Of a stretch of 64,000 bases of DNA, positions 25,809 through 34,164 are shown piece after piece. Position 1 is the first letter of the stretch. Each line of letters opens with the position of its first letter. The stretch is from positions 62,001 to 126,000 of the forward strand of contig DASVWC010000016.1 in the NCBI GenBank assembly GCA_036389835.1, given 5' to 3'. This DNA comes from AC-37 sp036389835 (GTDB taxonomy: Bacteria > Actinomycetota > Thermoleophilia > Solirubrobacterales > Thermoleophilaceae). The position numbers and the translations under genes were made by a program. The notes beneath the pieces are model-generated. The model was not told where the DNA came from, did not search any database, and saw only the letters and a list, made by a program, of their open reading frames with translations.

Positions 25809-27374
25809 GTGCTCTGCCCGCGGGCGCGCCGCGGCGCCGCACCCCTGGCGCTGGCCCTCGCGCTGGCCGTCCCGTCGCCCGCGAGCGCGCAGGACGAGCG
25901 CGACTGCTTCTGGCAGGGCGGCACGCGCTCGACCAACATCGCCTACCCCGACCTCGGCGCGCGCTACTGGGTGTCGTCGTTCCCGCTGCCGCCGGGAGCG
26001 GAGCTGATCCTGAAGGGACGCTACCCGCACGCGCGCTACATGTCGTTCAACGTCTACGACGCGGCGGCGCAGCCCACCGACGGCGTGGCGGACGTGGACG
26101 TCGCGCCGGACCCGGGCTCCACCAACCCGTTCCCGCCGGGCGCGCAGCGCGACCTCGAGAAGCGCGACTACACGCTGCGCGTGGTGGCGGGCGCGCGCCC
26201 GGAGCGGCGCGAGCCGAACACGGTCTACCTGAACGCGGCCGGCCAGGGGACGCCGGTCGGGGTGATCATGTACCGCGTCTACGTGGCCGACGACGGGCGC
26301 GACCCCGCGGGCGGGGCCGGCCTGCCCGAGGTGTCGATGCGGCTGCCCGGCGGCCAGGTGCTCGACCAGCCGCTGGTCTGCCAGTCGCGCGCCGACACCG
26401 GCGCCAACCAGGCGGTCGAGGCCTTCCACGCGGGCACCGACGGCCCCGACTCCGCCAACCCCACGTCGGAGGACCCGATCCGCTGGGAGGCGTTCTTCAA
26501 CTACTTCCAGGCGTTCAGCTACCCGGCCGGGGCGACCCCGGCCGGCTCCGGCCGCGCGGTCCTCCCGCGCGACAAGCTCGGCGGCTTCCTGTCGAACGTC
26601 GACAACGCCTACACGCTCGCGACCTCGAACCGCGGCATCGGGCCGGTGGTGGTGCTCGAGGGGCGCGCGCCGGCCACCCCGCGCACGCGCGACGGGCGCC
26701 GCGTGATGGAGGGCGGGCAGGTGCGCTACTGGTCGCTGTGCGAGAACGAGTTCGCGAGCCAGCGCGTGATCGACTGCGTCTACGACGAGCAGGTGCTCAC
26801 CGACGCGGCCGGCCGCTTCACGGTGGTGATGAGCGAGCCGGGCGAGCGGCCGGCGAACGCGAGGGCCGAGTGCGGGGTCAACTGGATCGCCTGGGGCGCG
26901 CAGCCCGACGGGCTGCTGATCCTGAGGCACATGCTGCCGTCGCCGGGCTTCGCGCAGGCGATCCAGCGCGTCTCCGAGCCGGGCACCGAGCAGGCGGTGA
27001 TCGGCGAGTACCTGCCGGTGGGGCGGCATACCACGCGCGCGGCCTTCGAGGGGCGCGGCTGCGGGCGCCCTGCGGTCGCGCCGCCGCCGGCCGCCCGGCC
27101 GGCGATCCGGCTGAGCGTGTCGCCCGCGCGCGGGCGCGCGGGGCGGCGGGTGGTGTTCCGGTTCAAGGCCCGCTACCGCGCGGCGGGGCGGCTGCTGCCG
27201 GTCGCGGGGGCGCGGGTGCGCTTCGCGAACGAGGTGGGGGTGACCGATGCGCGCGGGCGGGTGGCGATCGCCCAGCGGTTCACGCACGCCCGCGCCTACC
27301 GCCCGCGCGCCTGCCGCGCGGGCTTCGAGTGCGGGCGCGTCTCCGTGCGGGCGCTCGCGCCGCGGCGACGCTGA
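25809..27374 (+). CDS. Secreted protein of unknown function, 521 aa
   Basis: GTG start and a signal peptide (APLALALALAVPSPASAQ). The mature protein has aromatic-rich beta blocks: YPDLGARYWVSSFPLPPGAELILKGRYPHARYMSFNVYD, then VYVADDGRDPAGGAGLPEVSMRL. The RYMSFNVYD block recalls the DUF1214 type of beta domain, but I do not assign it. Five Cys residues outside the signal peptide suggest disulfides. The last 90 residues look like a separate Ig-like domain (IRLSVSPARGRAGRRVVFRF). It follows the GDPD stop by 3 bases, so the two may be co-transcribed. Confidence 0.78.
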   Translation: MLCPRARRGAAPLALALALAVPSPASAQDERDCFWQGGTRSTNIAYPDLGARYWVSSFPLPPGAELILKGRYPHARYMSFNVYDAAAQPTDGVADVDVAPDPGSTNPFPPGAQRDLEKRDYTLRVVAGARPERREPNTVYLNAAGQGTPVGVIMYRVYVADDGRDPAGGAGLPEVSMRLPGGQVLDQPLVCQSRADTGANQAVEAFHAGTDGPDSANPTSEDPIRWEAFFNYFQAFSYPAGATPAGSGRAVLPRDKLGGFLSNVDNAYTLATSNRGIGPVVVLEGRAPATPRTRDGRRVMEGGQVRYWSLCENEFASQRVIDCVYDEQVLTDAAGRFTVVMSEPGERPANARAECGVNWIAWGAQPDGLLILRHMLPSPGFAQAIQRVSEPGTEQAVIGEYLPVGRHTTRAAFEGRGCGRPAVAPPPAARPAIRLSVSPARGRAGRRVVFRFKARYRAAGRLLPVAGARVRFANEVGVTDARGRVAIAQRFTHARAYRPRACRAGFECGRVSVRALAPRRR

Positions 27375-27422
27375 GCGCGGGCGCGCGGCTTTCGAGCGCG
27401 GGCGCGCGGCTCCGCCGCGGGC
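27373..27422 (+). repeat. 21-bp repeat starting at a stop codon
   Basis: GAGCGCGGGCGCGCGGCT is present twice with a 3-base spacer (27373 and 27394). The first GA belongs to the TGA of the preceding gene. The second copy ends in CGCGGC-TCC-GCCGCG, a hairpin that can serve as a terminator for both convergent genes. Confidence 0.7.
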
Positions 27423-27423
27423 G

Positions 27424-27879
27424 TCAGGCCAGCGCGTCCACTCCGTCGCGGGCGCCCTCGGACCGCTGGAAGAAGTCCCACACCTCGAGGACGTTGCCCT
27501 CCGGGTCCTCCACGTAGATCGAGCGGTCGCCGCCGGGGTGCTCCACCGGCCCGCGCAGCTCGATCGACAGCGACCGCAGGCGCGCGACCACCACGTCGAG
27601 GCCGTCGGGCGACGCCGACAGCGCGAAGTGCACGTGGCGCCCGCCGCGGTCGTCGAACTCCTTCGGCCCGGGCGACCATATGCCGATCCGGGTGCGCGCC
27701 CCGGCCGCCATCCAGACGCGGTCGTCCTCGCGCTTGATCGTCCTCAGGCCGAGCGCGTCGCCGTAGAAGCTCTCGAGGCGGTCGAGGTCGCGCGCCTCGA
27801 GGGTCATCTCGCAGATGCCGTCGATCAGCTCCGGCTCGAGCTCGGCGGTGCCGCCGCTCGTGTGCTCGCGTTGCTCCAC
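27424..27879 (-). CDS. VOC (glyoxalase/bleomycin resistance) family protein
   Basis: A 151-aa single-domain metalloenzyme-type fold. It has the beta-alpha-beta start GICEMTLEARDLDRLESFYGDALGL, then the HVHFALSAS strand with a metal-ligand His. The final RSIYVEDPEGNVLEVWDFF carries a metal-ligand Glu. Substrate unknown; the family includes dioxygenases, isomerases and resistance proteins. GTG at 27879 chosen: TATACG lies 4 bases upstream and the frame beyond is low in protein character. An internal Met (about residue 25) would remove the first strand. Confidence 0.85.
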   Translation of the reverse strand: MEQREHTSGGTAELEPELIDGICEMTLEARDLDRLESFYGDALGLRTIKREDDRVWMAAGARTRIGIWSPGPKEFDDRGGRHVHFALSASPDGLDVVVARLRSLSIELRGPVEHPGGDRSIYVEDPEGNVLEVWDFFQRSEGARDGVDALA

Positions 27880-28133
27880 GGCACGTATACGGGTCGTGCC
27901 GCCCGGTCGGATCAGGCGTATAGCCTCGGGCGCCCGGGGGTATGGCCCGGGCCGGGCGGGGGACGGAGCCCAGGAGCGGAGCGACGTGAACAGGGAAGTG
28001 GCGGCAGCCGTCGCCGTCAGCGCCCTCGTCATGGGCGCCGCGCGAGCCGCTCGAGCGGCTGATGCGCACGATCCCGCTGGGAACGGTCGTGACGATCCGG
28101 CCCTAGAGCCGCCGCGCGCCGCCGGGGAACCGT

Positions 28134-28139
28134 TAGTTT
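28134..28139 (+). promoter_or_regulatory. Leaderless -10 element of the SHOCT gene
   Basis: TAGTTT ends 6 bases before the ATG at 28146; no SD. Confidence 0.45.
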
Positions 28140-28145
28140 CCCGGC

Positions 28146-28958
28146 ATGATCCGGCGGGCCAGCCCGGGCGCGCGCAAGGTGGCTCTGTTCGCCGCGATCC
28201 TCGGCGGCGTCGGCGCGTTCGCCGCCATCTTCATCTTCGCGTTCGGCGGGGCCGACGCCGCCGACGAGTACGGCCGCATCTCGCTGCCCGGCAAGGGGGA
28301 GGTGGAGCTGCCGGAGGGGAAGGTCGCGCTCTACTACGAGGAGCGGGTGGAGCTCGACGAGAACGAGTCGCTCGACGTCCCGGACGGCCTGCGCGTGACG
28401 GCCCGCCGCGAGGTCACCGTCAAGTCCGAGAAGGTCATCAACAACGCGGTCAACCTCGACGACCGCTCGCTGCGCGAGTTCGCCAAGCTCGAGATCCCGC
28501 AGGCGGGCAGCTACCGCGTGTCCGCGCGCTCGTCGGAGCCCGGCTCGAACAGCCCGGCGGTCACCTTCGGCAAGGGGCAGCTCGAGGGCCTCGGCCACGG
28601 GGCGATCGTCTCGGGCGCGATCCTGGGCGCGGGCCTCCTGGTCGCGCTCGTCGCGCTGCTGGCCGGGCGGCGCGGCTACACGCCGCCGCCGGCGAGCTTC
28701 CCGGTGCCGCCGGGCGGCTGGGGCGGCTCGCCGGGAGCCGCGCGGGCGGGGGCCGGCAGCGCGACGCCCGGCGCACACGCCTTCGGCAGCCCCCCGGCTT
28801 CCGCGGCCGCCGCGCCCGTCCCGCCCGTCCCGCCCGGCACCGACCCGGTCGAGGCGGAGCTCCGCGAGCTCGAGCGCCAGCACGCGGCCGGCGCGCTCAG
28901 CGACGCCGACTACGCCGAGCGCCGCAAGCAGGTCATCGACGCCGCCTTCGGCCGCTGA
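28146..28958 (+). CDS. Membrane protein with C-terminal SHOCT domain
   Basis: A 270-aa protein with a helix at residues 14-34 (LFAAILGGVGAFAAIFIFAF). An extracytoplasmic beta domain follows (GRISLPGKGEVELPEGKVALYYEERVEL, residues 40-150), then a second helix (157-178, AIVSGAILGAGLLVALVALLAG) and a Pro/Gly/Ala-rich cytoplasmic linker. The last 32 residues (ELRELERQHAAGALSDADY plus AERRKQVID) match the SHOCT helix pair, usually an oligomerisation module. Function unknown. Confidence 0.82.
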   Translation: MIRRASPGARKVALFAAILGGVGAFAAIFIFAFGGADAADEYGRISLPGKGEVELPEGKVALYYEERVELDENESLDVPDGLRVTARREVTVKSEKVINNAVNLDDRSLREFAKLEIPQAGSYRVSARSSEPGSNSPAVTFGKGQLEGLGHGAIVSGAILGAGLLVALVALLAGRRGYTPPPASFPVPPGGWGGSPGAARAGAGSATPGAHAFGSPPASAAAAPVPPVPPGTDPVEAELRELERQHAAGALSDADYAERRKQVIDAAFGR

Positions 28959-28961
28959 GCG

Positions 28962-30302
28962 CTACAGCTTCGAGCAGGCGACCGGCACGTACCAGTGCCC
29001 GAGCCGGTGGGTGGGCACGATCGCCGTCGCGTCGCGCCCGCTGCCGGTCAGGGTGACGCGGCCGACCGGGCGGCCCGCCTCGCACGCCTCGCGCGCCTGG
29101 GCGAGCGCCGGGCCCCAGCGTGGCTCGCCCTCGGTGCGGTGCGGGGCGCGGTAGTCCAACACCGTTGGCACCACCACCAGCAGCGCCACGGCCAGCTCGA
29201 GCGGCCCCGGCCGCCGGCGCCCCGGCCGGGCGCGGTCAGCGAGCGCCACCAGCGCGGTGACCAGGAACATCACCGGCAGGTACATGTAGCGCGAGGCGCC
29301 GAGCGCCCACGGGACGTCCGGCACGAGCAGGCCGGTGCCGCGGCTCACCACCGGTATCAGGAAGTAGGTGAGCGAGAGGACCGCGGCGGCGGCCATCAGC
29401 GCGCGGCGCCTGCCGCTCAGGCGCCAGAGGCCGAGCCCGACGGCCAGCGCCACGAGCGCAAGCGAGGCCCATGCGAACGGCGAGCCCGTCCTCCCGTCGA
29501 AGACGTCGAAGAGGTGGCTGTCGCCCACCAGCAGCGAGCTCGTGACCCGCTCGGCGAAGATCCGCGGGACCACGTCCACGTCGACGCCGCCGACGCGCTC
29601 GGCGCCCTCGTCGCGGAGCAGGAGCTGGACCGCGAGCCCGAGGAGGATCGCGCCCGGCACGACCCAGCTCGCGCGCGTGCGCTCGCGCGCGAGGAGGACC
29701 AGCCCGATCGGCAGCAGGACCGCGGTCAGCGGGTCGGTCAGCACCGAGACGGCCACCACCGCACCCGACGCGGCGAGCCAGCCGCGTGTCCGCCACGGAC
29801 AGATCACCGCCCAGAACGACGCGTAGATCAGGTACCAGTGGAGGTTGGCGACGGTGCCGGCGATGTCGCGCGCCGTGACCGGCGCGAGCGCCACCGCCAG
29901 CGCGAGCACGCCGCGCAGGAGCGGCGACGCCACCCACGCGCCGCTCGCCTCGAACACGTAGGCGGCGAGCAGGGCGACCACGAGCGAGGTGAGCAGCGAC
30001 ATCACCAGCGGCGCGCGCTCGAGCGGCAGCCAGGTCGCGACCTCCGTGATCGCGCGGGCGGCGGTGTGCAGGTAGCCGAGATGGGAGGTGGCGAGGGTGT
30101 CCCAGACGTGCTGGCTGAGCGCCTGCCCGAGGAAGACCTGTCCGTCCTCGACGTAGAGCGAGTCCCACGCCGGGGGGTCGCTCGGACGCCGCACCATCTG
30201 GAGCCAGGTGAGGAGCCCCACGCCGGCGGCGATCGCCCACCACGGCAGCCGGCGCGGCGCGGGGAGCGGGTCGAGGTCGAGCCGCTTGAGCGCCTCTTGC
30301 AC
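28962..30302 (-). CDS. Polytopic membrane protein, glycosyltransferase-like (GT-C type)
   Basis: A 446-aa protein with about eleven hydrophobic helices. The first outside loop contains DSLYVEDGQVFLGQAL, an acidic loop in the position where GT-C enzymes carry the catalytic Asp. The C-terminal 60 residues are soluble. It resembles membrane glycosyltransferases or the polytopic parts of actinobacterial surface-glycan machineries, but no specific family is recognised. GTG 30302 has CATACT 6 bases upstream and no SD. It follows 23 bases behind the gene at 30326-30988, in the same direction. Confidence 0.72.
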   Translation of the reverse strand: MQEALKRLDLDPLPAPRRLPWWAIAAGVGLLTWLQMVRRPSDPPAWDSLYVEDGQVFLGQALSQHVWDTLATSHLGYLHTAARAITEVATWLPLERAPLVMSLLTSLVVALLAAYVFEASGAWVASPLLRGVLALAVALAPVTARDIAGTVANLHWYLIYASFWAVICPWRTRGWLAASGAVVAVSVLTDPLTAVLLPIGLVLLARERTRASWVVPGAILLGLAVQLLLRDEGAERVGGVDVDVVPRIFAERVTSSLLVGDSHLFDVFDGRTGSPFAWASLALVALAVGLGLWRLSGRRRALMAAAAVLSLTYFLIPVVSRGTGLLVPDVPWALGASRYMYLPVMFLVTALVALADRARPGRRRPGPLELAVALLVVVPTVLDYRAPHRTEGEPRWGPALAQAREACEAGRPVGRVTLTGSGRDATAIVPTHRLGHWYVPVACSKL

Positions 30303-30325
30303 GGCCCGAGTATGTCGCCTGGCGG

Positions 30326-30988
30326 CTAGAGCCCGACGGCGAGGATCTGGGCGACGCCGGCGACCAGCACCACCGACGCGATCGCCACCAGCACGCGCTG
30401 GACGCGGAACTGGCGGTTCACGCCCGCGATGCCCAGCAGGAAGAGCGAGATCGAGAGGATCACCGTGGCGAGGACGTACTTGTCGCCGTCCTCGTCGTGC
30501 ACGCCGGCCTCCTTGAACTTCGCCTCGGTCTGGCCGCGCAGCTTCTCGGCCTCGGCCCACTCGGGCCGCGTGTAGGGCGAGTCCTCCTGGAACGGCGAGA
30601 CCGCCTCCTTCCCGCCCTCCTCGACCCACTTCACGGCCTCCTCGAGCTCCGGCGAGAAGAGCGTCTCGCGGAAGTACTTGGCCACCTCGGCGTCACCCGC
30701 CACGTCGGACTTGATGAACTCGAGGTAGATCGCCTGGTCGGTGGTGTACTGCTGCGTGCCCTCGGTGTCCTGGGCGGTGGCGTTGTCGTTGATCCGGACG
30801 CCCTCGTTGAAGTTGGCGAGCGTGTCGCCGTCCTCGAGGACGGCCTTGTAGGTGGCGAAGGCGGTGATCACGGCGACGATGCCGAGCAGCGCGGCGATCC
30901 AGACCTCGAGCTTCTTGCTGCGCGCATCGTCGGCGGCGGACTGGTCGGCGGGCCTGGGCGCGGGATCCGGCGGGTTCTCGGTCGTCAT
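30326..30988 (-). CDS. Three-span membrane protein of unknown function
   Basis: A 220-aa protein with a polar Pro/Asp-rich N-terminus, a helix at about 30-50 (VWIAALLGIVAVITAFATYK) and a large acidic loop of 110 residues with Glu-rich helices (LEEAVKWVEEGGKEA). Two closing helices lie at about 168-187 and 195-218. TAGCGT ends 8 bases before the ATG with no SD. It resembles the DUF4337-type layout (helix, long charged loop, two helices) only in topology. Probably transcribed with the downstream gene at 28962. Confidence 0.72.
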   Translation of the reverse strand: MTTENPPDPAPRPADQSAADDARSKKLEVWIAALLGIVAVITAFATYKAVLEDGDTLANFNEGVRINDNATAQDTEGTQQYTTDQAIYLEFIKSDVAGDAEVAKYFRETLFSPELEEAVKWVEEGGKEAVSPFQEDSPYTRPEWAEAEKLRGQTEAKFKEAGVHDEDGDKYVLATVILSISLFLLGIAGVNRQFRVQRVLVAIASVVLVAGVAQILAVGL

Positions 30989-30996
30989 GGCGGCGG

Positions 30997-31002
30997 ACGC
31001 TA
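30997..31002 (-). promoter_or_regulatory. Leaderless -10 element of the three-span protein gene
   Basis: On the minus strand TAGCGT ends 8 bases before the ATG at 30988. Confidence 0.45.
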
Positions 31003-31088
31003 CGGTCGGCCCCGGACGGCTAGCGGCGGCGTGCCAGCGGCGGGCGGCGCGCTGCGGCCGGGCGCGGCGATCTACCTCGCGCGGGCGC

Positions 31089-32813
31089 TCACGGTCCGCC
31101 GAGCGGCGTGAGCGCGGTGGCGACGCGCTTGGCGATCCGCTGCGTCTGCCCGACGTCGCCGCCCCCGCCGACCAGCACGCCCCAGCCGGGCCCGTCCACG
31201 CCCGCGTTCATGAGGTAGTCCACGCAGGTGGAGCGCCTGCAGGGGGCGAGCCCGCCGCCCCTGAACACGCACTTCGCCGCGTAGGGGACGGTCGGCAGCG
31301 TCGTCTGCTTGCAGCGGTTGGCCGGCTTGAAGGTGGCCGCCTCGCCGGGGGTCGAGTCGATGATCACCTCGAGGCCGCCGGGGCCGACCTGTCGCGTGCG
31401 CGAGAGGCCGTCGCTCACCTTGATCTCCTTGGGCTCGGACCAGCCGTCGCCGGTGGGGAGCACGGTGTCGAAGCCGCCCTGCTGGGACGTGTAGGGCTCG
31501 TAGGAGATCGCCTGCGAGGGCTGCGGGGCGGGCGTGTCGGTGGTGGTGTCCGGCTCGTCCGGCGCGCTCTGCGTCTCGGTCTCGGTCCTCGTCTCGGTGG
31601 ACGCCTGGGTGGTGGAGGGATCGTCGTCGCCGCCCCCGAGCGTGCCGGACGCGAGCAGCGCGACGGCGACGCCGGCGATCGCGACCAGCGCCACCGCGGC
31701 GACGATCACCCCGGTGGAGGGGCCGCTCCCGCCGCCCTGCGGGGCTCCGGGTGGCGGCGGCGGCCCGCCGCCGTATGGCGCGGCGCCCGCTCCCGGCGTC
31801 CACTGCGGCGGCGGCGCGGCTGCCGCTCGGACGGGGGCCGGCGGCGGCTGCACCGGCGGCGGGAGGACCTGCGCGGGCAGCGGCTGCGTCTCCTCCGTGG
31901 ACGGACCGGGCATGTCGGCGACGGTGCTACGGGCGGGCGCGGCCGCCCCGACCGCGACGCTGCGCTCGGCGAGCGTCGGCTGGTCGCCGCGCACCGCCGC
32001 CTCGGCGGCTCGCCCGAGGTCGCCGGCGGAGGCGAAGCGTGCATCGGGGTCCTTCGCCAGCCCCCGGCGCACCACGTCCTCGAGTGTGCGCGGCAGCTGG
32101 GGCGCGACCTCGAGCAGCGACGGCGCCGGCAGGTTCGCGTGGGCGTACATCTTCGCCATGTCGTTGTCGCGCTCGAACGGCACCCGCCCGCTGAGCGCGT
32201 GGAAGAGCACGCAGGCGAGGGCGTAGACGTCGGTGCGCGCGTCCACCGCGGCGCCCTGGACCTGCTCGGGGGCGATGTAGTCGAGCGTGCCGACGACGAA
32301 GCCGGTCGCGGTGATGCCGCTCGCCGACGACACGCGCTTGGTGAGGCCGAAGTCCGAGAGGTAGACGCGCTCGCCGCCCGCGCCCGCGCCCGGCTCGATC
32401 AGGATGTTGCCGGGCTTGACGTCGCGGTGGACGAGGCCGCTGGCGTGCGCGGCGTCGAGGGCGGAGCCGATTTGGCTCACGATCGCGGCGGCGCGGGTCG
32501 GGTCGAGCGGCCCGTCGGCGAGCAGCGCCTTGAGGTCGGTGCCGCGCACGTAGCGCATCGCGATGTAGAGCAGGCCGTTCGCCTCGCCCGCCTCGTGGAC
32601 GGGCACGACGTTCGGGTGGTCGATCGAGGCGGCGAGCCGCGACTCGCGCTCGAAGCGCGTGCGGAAGGCCTCGTCGTGGGCGAGCTCGGGCGAGATCACC
32701 TTGAGGGCGACCTTGCGCTCGAGCCTGACCTGCTCGGCCAGGTAGACGACGCCCATGCCCCCGCGCCCGATGACGGACTCGATGCGGTAGCCGCCGATCT
32801 GCTCGCCGATCAT
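31089..32813 (-). CDS. Transmembrane Ser/Thr protein kinase (PknB-like)
   Basis: A 574-aa receptor-type kinase. The kinase domain (1-265) has the complete set of motifs: Gly loop IGRGGMGVVYLAE, Lys in KVALKVISPE, catalytic loop VHRDVKPGNILIE and DFGLTKR activation start. A Pro/Ala/Gln-rich juxtamembrane linker (about 300-400) leads to a membrane helix (VIVAAVALVAIAGVAVALLA) and an extracellular domain of about 145 residues with four Cys (KCVF, PCRRSTC). No PASTA repeats are present, so the outside ligand differs from that of cell-wall kinases. TAGCAT lies 10 bases upstream of the ATG. It is divergent from the FKBP gene. Confidence 0.93.
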   Translation of the reverse strand: MIGEQIGGYRIESVIGRGGMGVVYLAEQVRLERKVALKVISPELAHDEAFRTRFERESRLAASIDHPNVVPVHEAGEANGLLYIAMRYVRGTDLKALLADGPLDPTRAAAIVSQIGSALDAAHASGLVHRDVKPGNILIEPGAGAGGERVYLSDFGLTKRVSSASGITATGFVVGTLDYIAPEQVQGAAVDARTDVYALACVLFHALSGRVPFERDNDMAKMYAHANLPAPSLLEVAPQLPRTLEDVVRRGLAKDPDARFASAGDLGRAAEAAVRGDQPTLAERSVAVGAAAPARSTVADMPGPSTEETQPLPAQVLPPPVQPPPAPVRAAAAPPPQWTPGAGAAPYGGGPPPPPGAPQGGGSGPSTGVIVAAVALVAIAGVAVALLASGTLGGGDDDPSTTQASTETRTETETQSAPDEPDTTTDTPAPQPSQAISYEPYTSQQGGFDTVLPTGDGWSEPKEIKVSDGLSRTRQVGPGGLEVIIDSTPGEAATFKPANRCKQTTLPTVPYAAKCVFRGGGLAPCRRSTCVDYLMNAGVDGPGWGVLVGGGGDVGQTQRIAKRVATALTPLGGP

Positions 32814-32927
32814 GCTGGCGGCGATGCTAAATGACCGCTGCGGCTGCAATCGGCCGCGCGGGCGGCCCCGGCGCGCAGCCGCTCCCGCGCCGGCCTGCAG
32901 CCGCTCCCGCGTGAGCCCGGCGGCCGC

Positions 32928-32933
32928 TAGCGT
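32928..32933 (+). promoter_or_regulatory. Leaderless -10 element of the FKBP gene
   Basis: TAGCGT ends 7 bases before the ATG at 32941; no SD. Confidence 0.5.
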
Positions 32934-32940
32934 CCCGCCC

Positions 32941-33315
32941 ATGAGCGAGAAACCGCAGGTCGAGGTTCCCCTGGGCCACGTGCCGTCCTACCAGCTCGAG
33001 CTCGACGACCTCGTCGTGGGCGACGGCGAGGAGGCCGCGGCGGGCCGGGTGGTCGAGGTCCACTACGTGGGCGTCTCGTGGTCGACCGGCGAGGAGTTCG
33101 ACTCCTCCTGGGACCGCGGCGACACGTTCAAGTTCGGACTCGGCAAGGGCCAGGTGATCCCGGGCTGGGACCAGGGCGTGGCAGGCATGAAGGTGGGCGG
33201 CCGCCGCCGGATCACGATCCCGCCGAACCTCGCGTACGGCAAGCGCGGAGCGGGCGGCGTGATCGGACCGGACGAGACGCTGGTGTTCGTCGTGGACCTC
33301 GTGGGCGTGCGCTGA
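32941..33315 (+). CDS. FKBP-type peptidyl-prolyl cis-trans isomerase
   Basis: A 124-aa single FKBP domain that speeds proline isomerisation during protein folding. Family residues are clear: VEVHYVGVSWSTGEEFDSSW, GQVIPGWDQGVAGMKVGGRR, IPPNLAYGKRGAGGVIGPDETLVF. The active-site aromatic and Asp residues (Y, F-D, W, Y) are all in place. No signal peptide, so cytoplasmic. It is followed by the strong palindrome 33317-33341, which may be its terminator. Confidence 0.95.
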   Translation: MSEKPQVEVPLGHVPSYQLELDDLVVGDGEEAAAGRVVEVHYVGVSWSTGEEFDSSWDRGDTFKFGLGKGQVIPGWDQGVAGMKVGGRRRITIPPNLAYGKRGAGGVIGPDETLVFVVDLVGVR

Positions 33316-33316
33316 C

Positions 33317-33341
33317 GGGGGGAGGGTCTGACCCTCCCCCC
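33317..33341 (+). repeat. Perfect REP-like palindrome and possible terminator
   Basis: GGGGGGAGGGTC-T-GACCCTCCCCCC has 12-base arms around one base and starts 2 bases after the FKBP stop. The same core (GGGTC-n-GACCC) recurs at 33389-33400, next to the RAYT gene, and inside the Ig-repeat gene. A short T run follows only weakly (CTTGA), so a REP role is as likely as termination. Confidence 0.7.
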
Positions 33342-33363
33342 TTGACCCCAGCAACCCGCCAAT

Positions 33364-33401
33364 CCCGCTCCACGAGCGGGCTCCGGCCGGGGTCAGACCC
33401 T
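33364..33401 (+). repeat. Hairpin plus second REP-like palindrome upstream of the transposase
   Basis: CCCGCTC-CAC-GAGCGGG (33364-33380) is followed by GGGGTC-A-GACCC at 33389-33400. Together with 33317-33341 they form a paired, outward-facing arrangement like REP doublets (BIMEs) served by RAYT enzymes. Confidence 0.6.
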
Positions 33402-33443
33402 CCCCCCGGGGCGAGTTTCCGTCGCTCGCGCCTTAGGGAGTCG

Positions 33444-33989
33444 ATGGCCAGGAAACCTCGTGACGAGCTCGCCGGTGGCGTGCACCACGTCTGGGCCCGC
33501 GGGAACGCCCGCGGCCTCGTCTTCCGCGACGATCGCGATCGCCGCACCTACCTCGCGCTGCTCGCGCGGGTGGTCCGCTGGAAGCGCTGGCGCTGCCTCG
33601 CCTACTGCCTGATGGACAACCACACGCATCTCCTCGTCGAGACGCCGCACCCCAACCTCGGCCGCGGCGTGCAGTGGCTCCACGGCCACTATGCGCGTCT
33701 GTTCAACGACCGCCACGGGCGCTCCGGCCACGTCTTCCAGGGCCGCTTCGGCTCGAAGCTCGCCACCTCGGACGAGCAGCTCTGGCACGCCGCCGCCTAC
33801 GTCGTCCGCAATCCCGTCGAGGCTGGCCTCTGCGCCCACCCGCGCGACTGGGAGTGGAGCAGCTACGCGGCCACCCTCGCGGCGCCCCGCCCGCGCTGGC
33901 TCGACGCCGAGCGCCTCCTCGGCACCCTTCCCGACAGCGGCCGCGATCCCGTGCGCCGCTACGAGGAGCTCGTCAACGGCACCGGGTGA
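33444..33989 (+). CDS. REP-associated tyrosine transposase (RAYT, Y1/IS200-like)
   Basis: A 181-aa HUH single-strand transposase. It has the metal-binding motif DNHTHLLVETP (about residues 57-67), the catalytic Tyr in the helix GHYARLFNDRHGRSGHVFQGRF (about 83) and the family end AAYVVRNPVEAGLC and WEWSSYAAT. Unlike IS200 elements, RAYTs are single genes bordered by REP palindromes and usually do not move themselves. That fits the palindromes at 33317-33400. The motif GGGTC-n-GACCC is therefore its likely recognition sequence (inference). Confidence 0.92.
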   Translation: MARKPRDELAGGVHHVWARGNARGLVFRDDRDRRTYLALLARVVRWKRWRCLAYCLMDNHTHLLVETPHPNLGRGVQWLHGHYARLFNDRHGRSGHVFQGRFGSKLATSDEQLWHAAAYVVRNPVEAGLCAHPRDWEWSSYAATLAAPRPRWLDAERLLGTLPDSGRDPVRRYEELVNGTG

Positions 33990-34087
33990 GCGCACGCGAA
34001 GCGGCGCCCCGGCGCACCCCGTCCGCTCAATCGATCGTCCAACAAGCTCAACGCGGGACTCCGGCTGCCGAGAAAGAGCCTCAGTTT

Positions 34088-34158
34088 CGGCTGCAAACGG
34101 CAAACCCGCCGCGAGGCGGGGACGCAAAGCCAGAGGTCTCCCTGAGATAGCTCGGCCG
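34088..34158 (+). ncRNA. Cyclic di-GMP-I (GEMM) riboswitch aptamer
   Basis: The invariant pieces of the class I c-di-GMP aptamer are present in order: GGCAAACC (34099-34106), a six-pair helix CCCGCC/GGCGGG closed by a GCGA tetraloop, GGGACGCAAAGCC (34118-34131), then a shorter GTCTC/GAGAT helix and AGCTCGGCCGCC. The outer helix pairs CGGCTG (34088-34093) with CGGCCG (34153-34158). It lies 41 bases before the start codon of the delta-60 repeat gene on the same strand. Recognition is by consensus, not by a covariance search. Confidence 0.9.
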
Positions 34159-34164
34159 CCAGTC

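Noticed and set aside
28000..28110. Short rightward frame ending in E-P-L-E-R-L-M-R-T-I-P-L-G, reminiscent of the C-terminus of a DUF418 membrane protein
   Set aside because: Only about 20 residues, no start codon in frame and a stop just upstream; too little to call a gene remnant.
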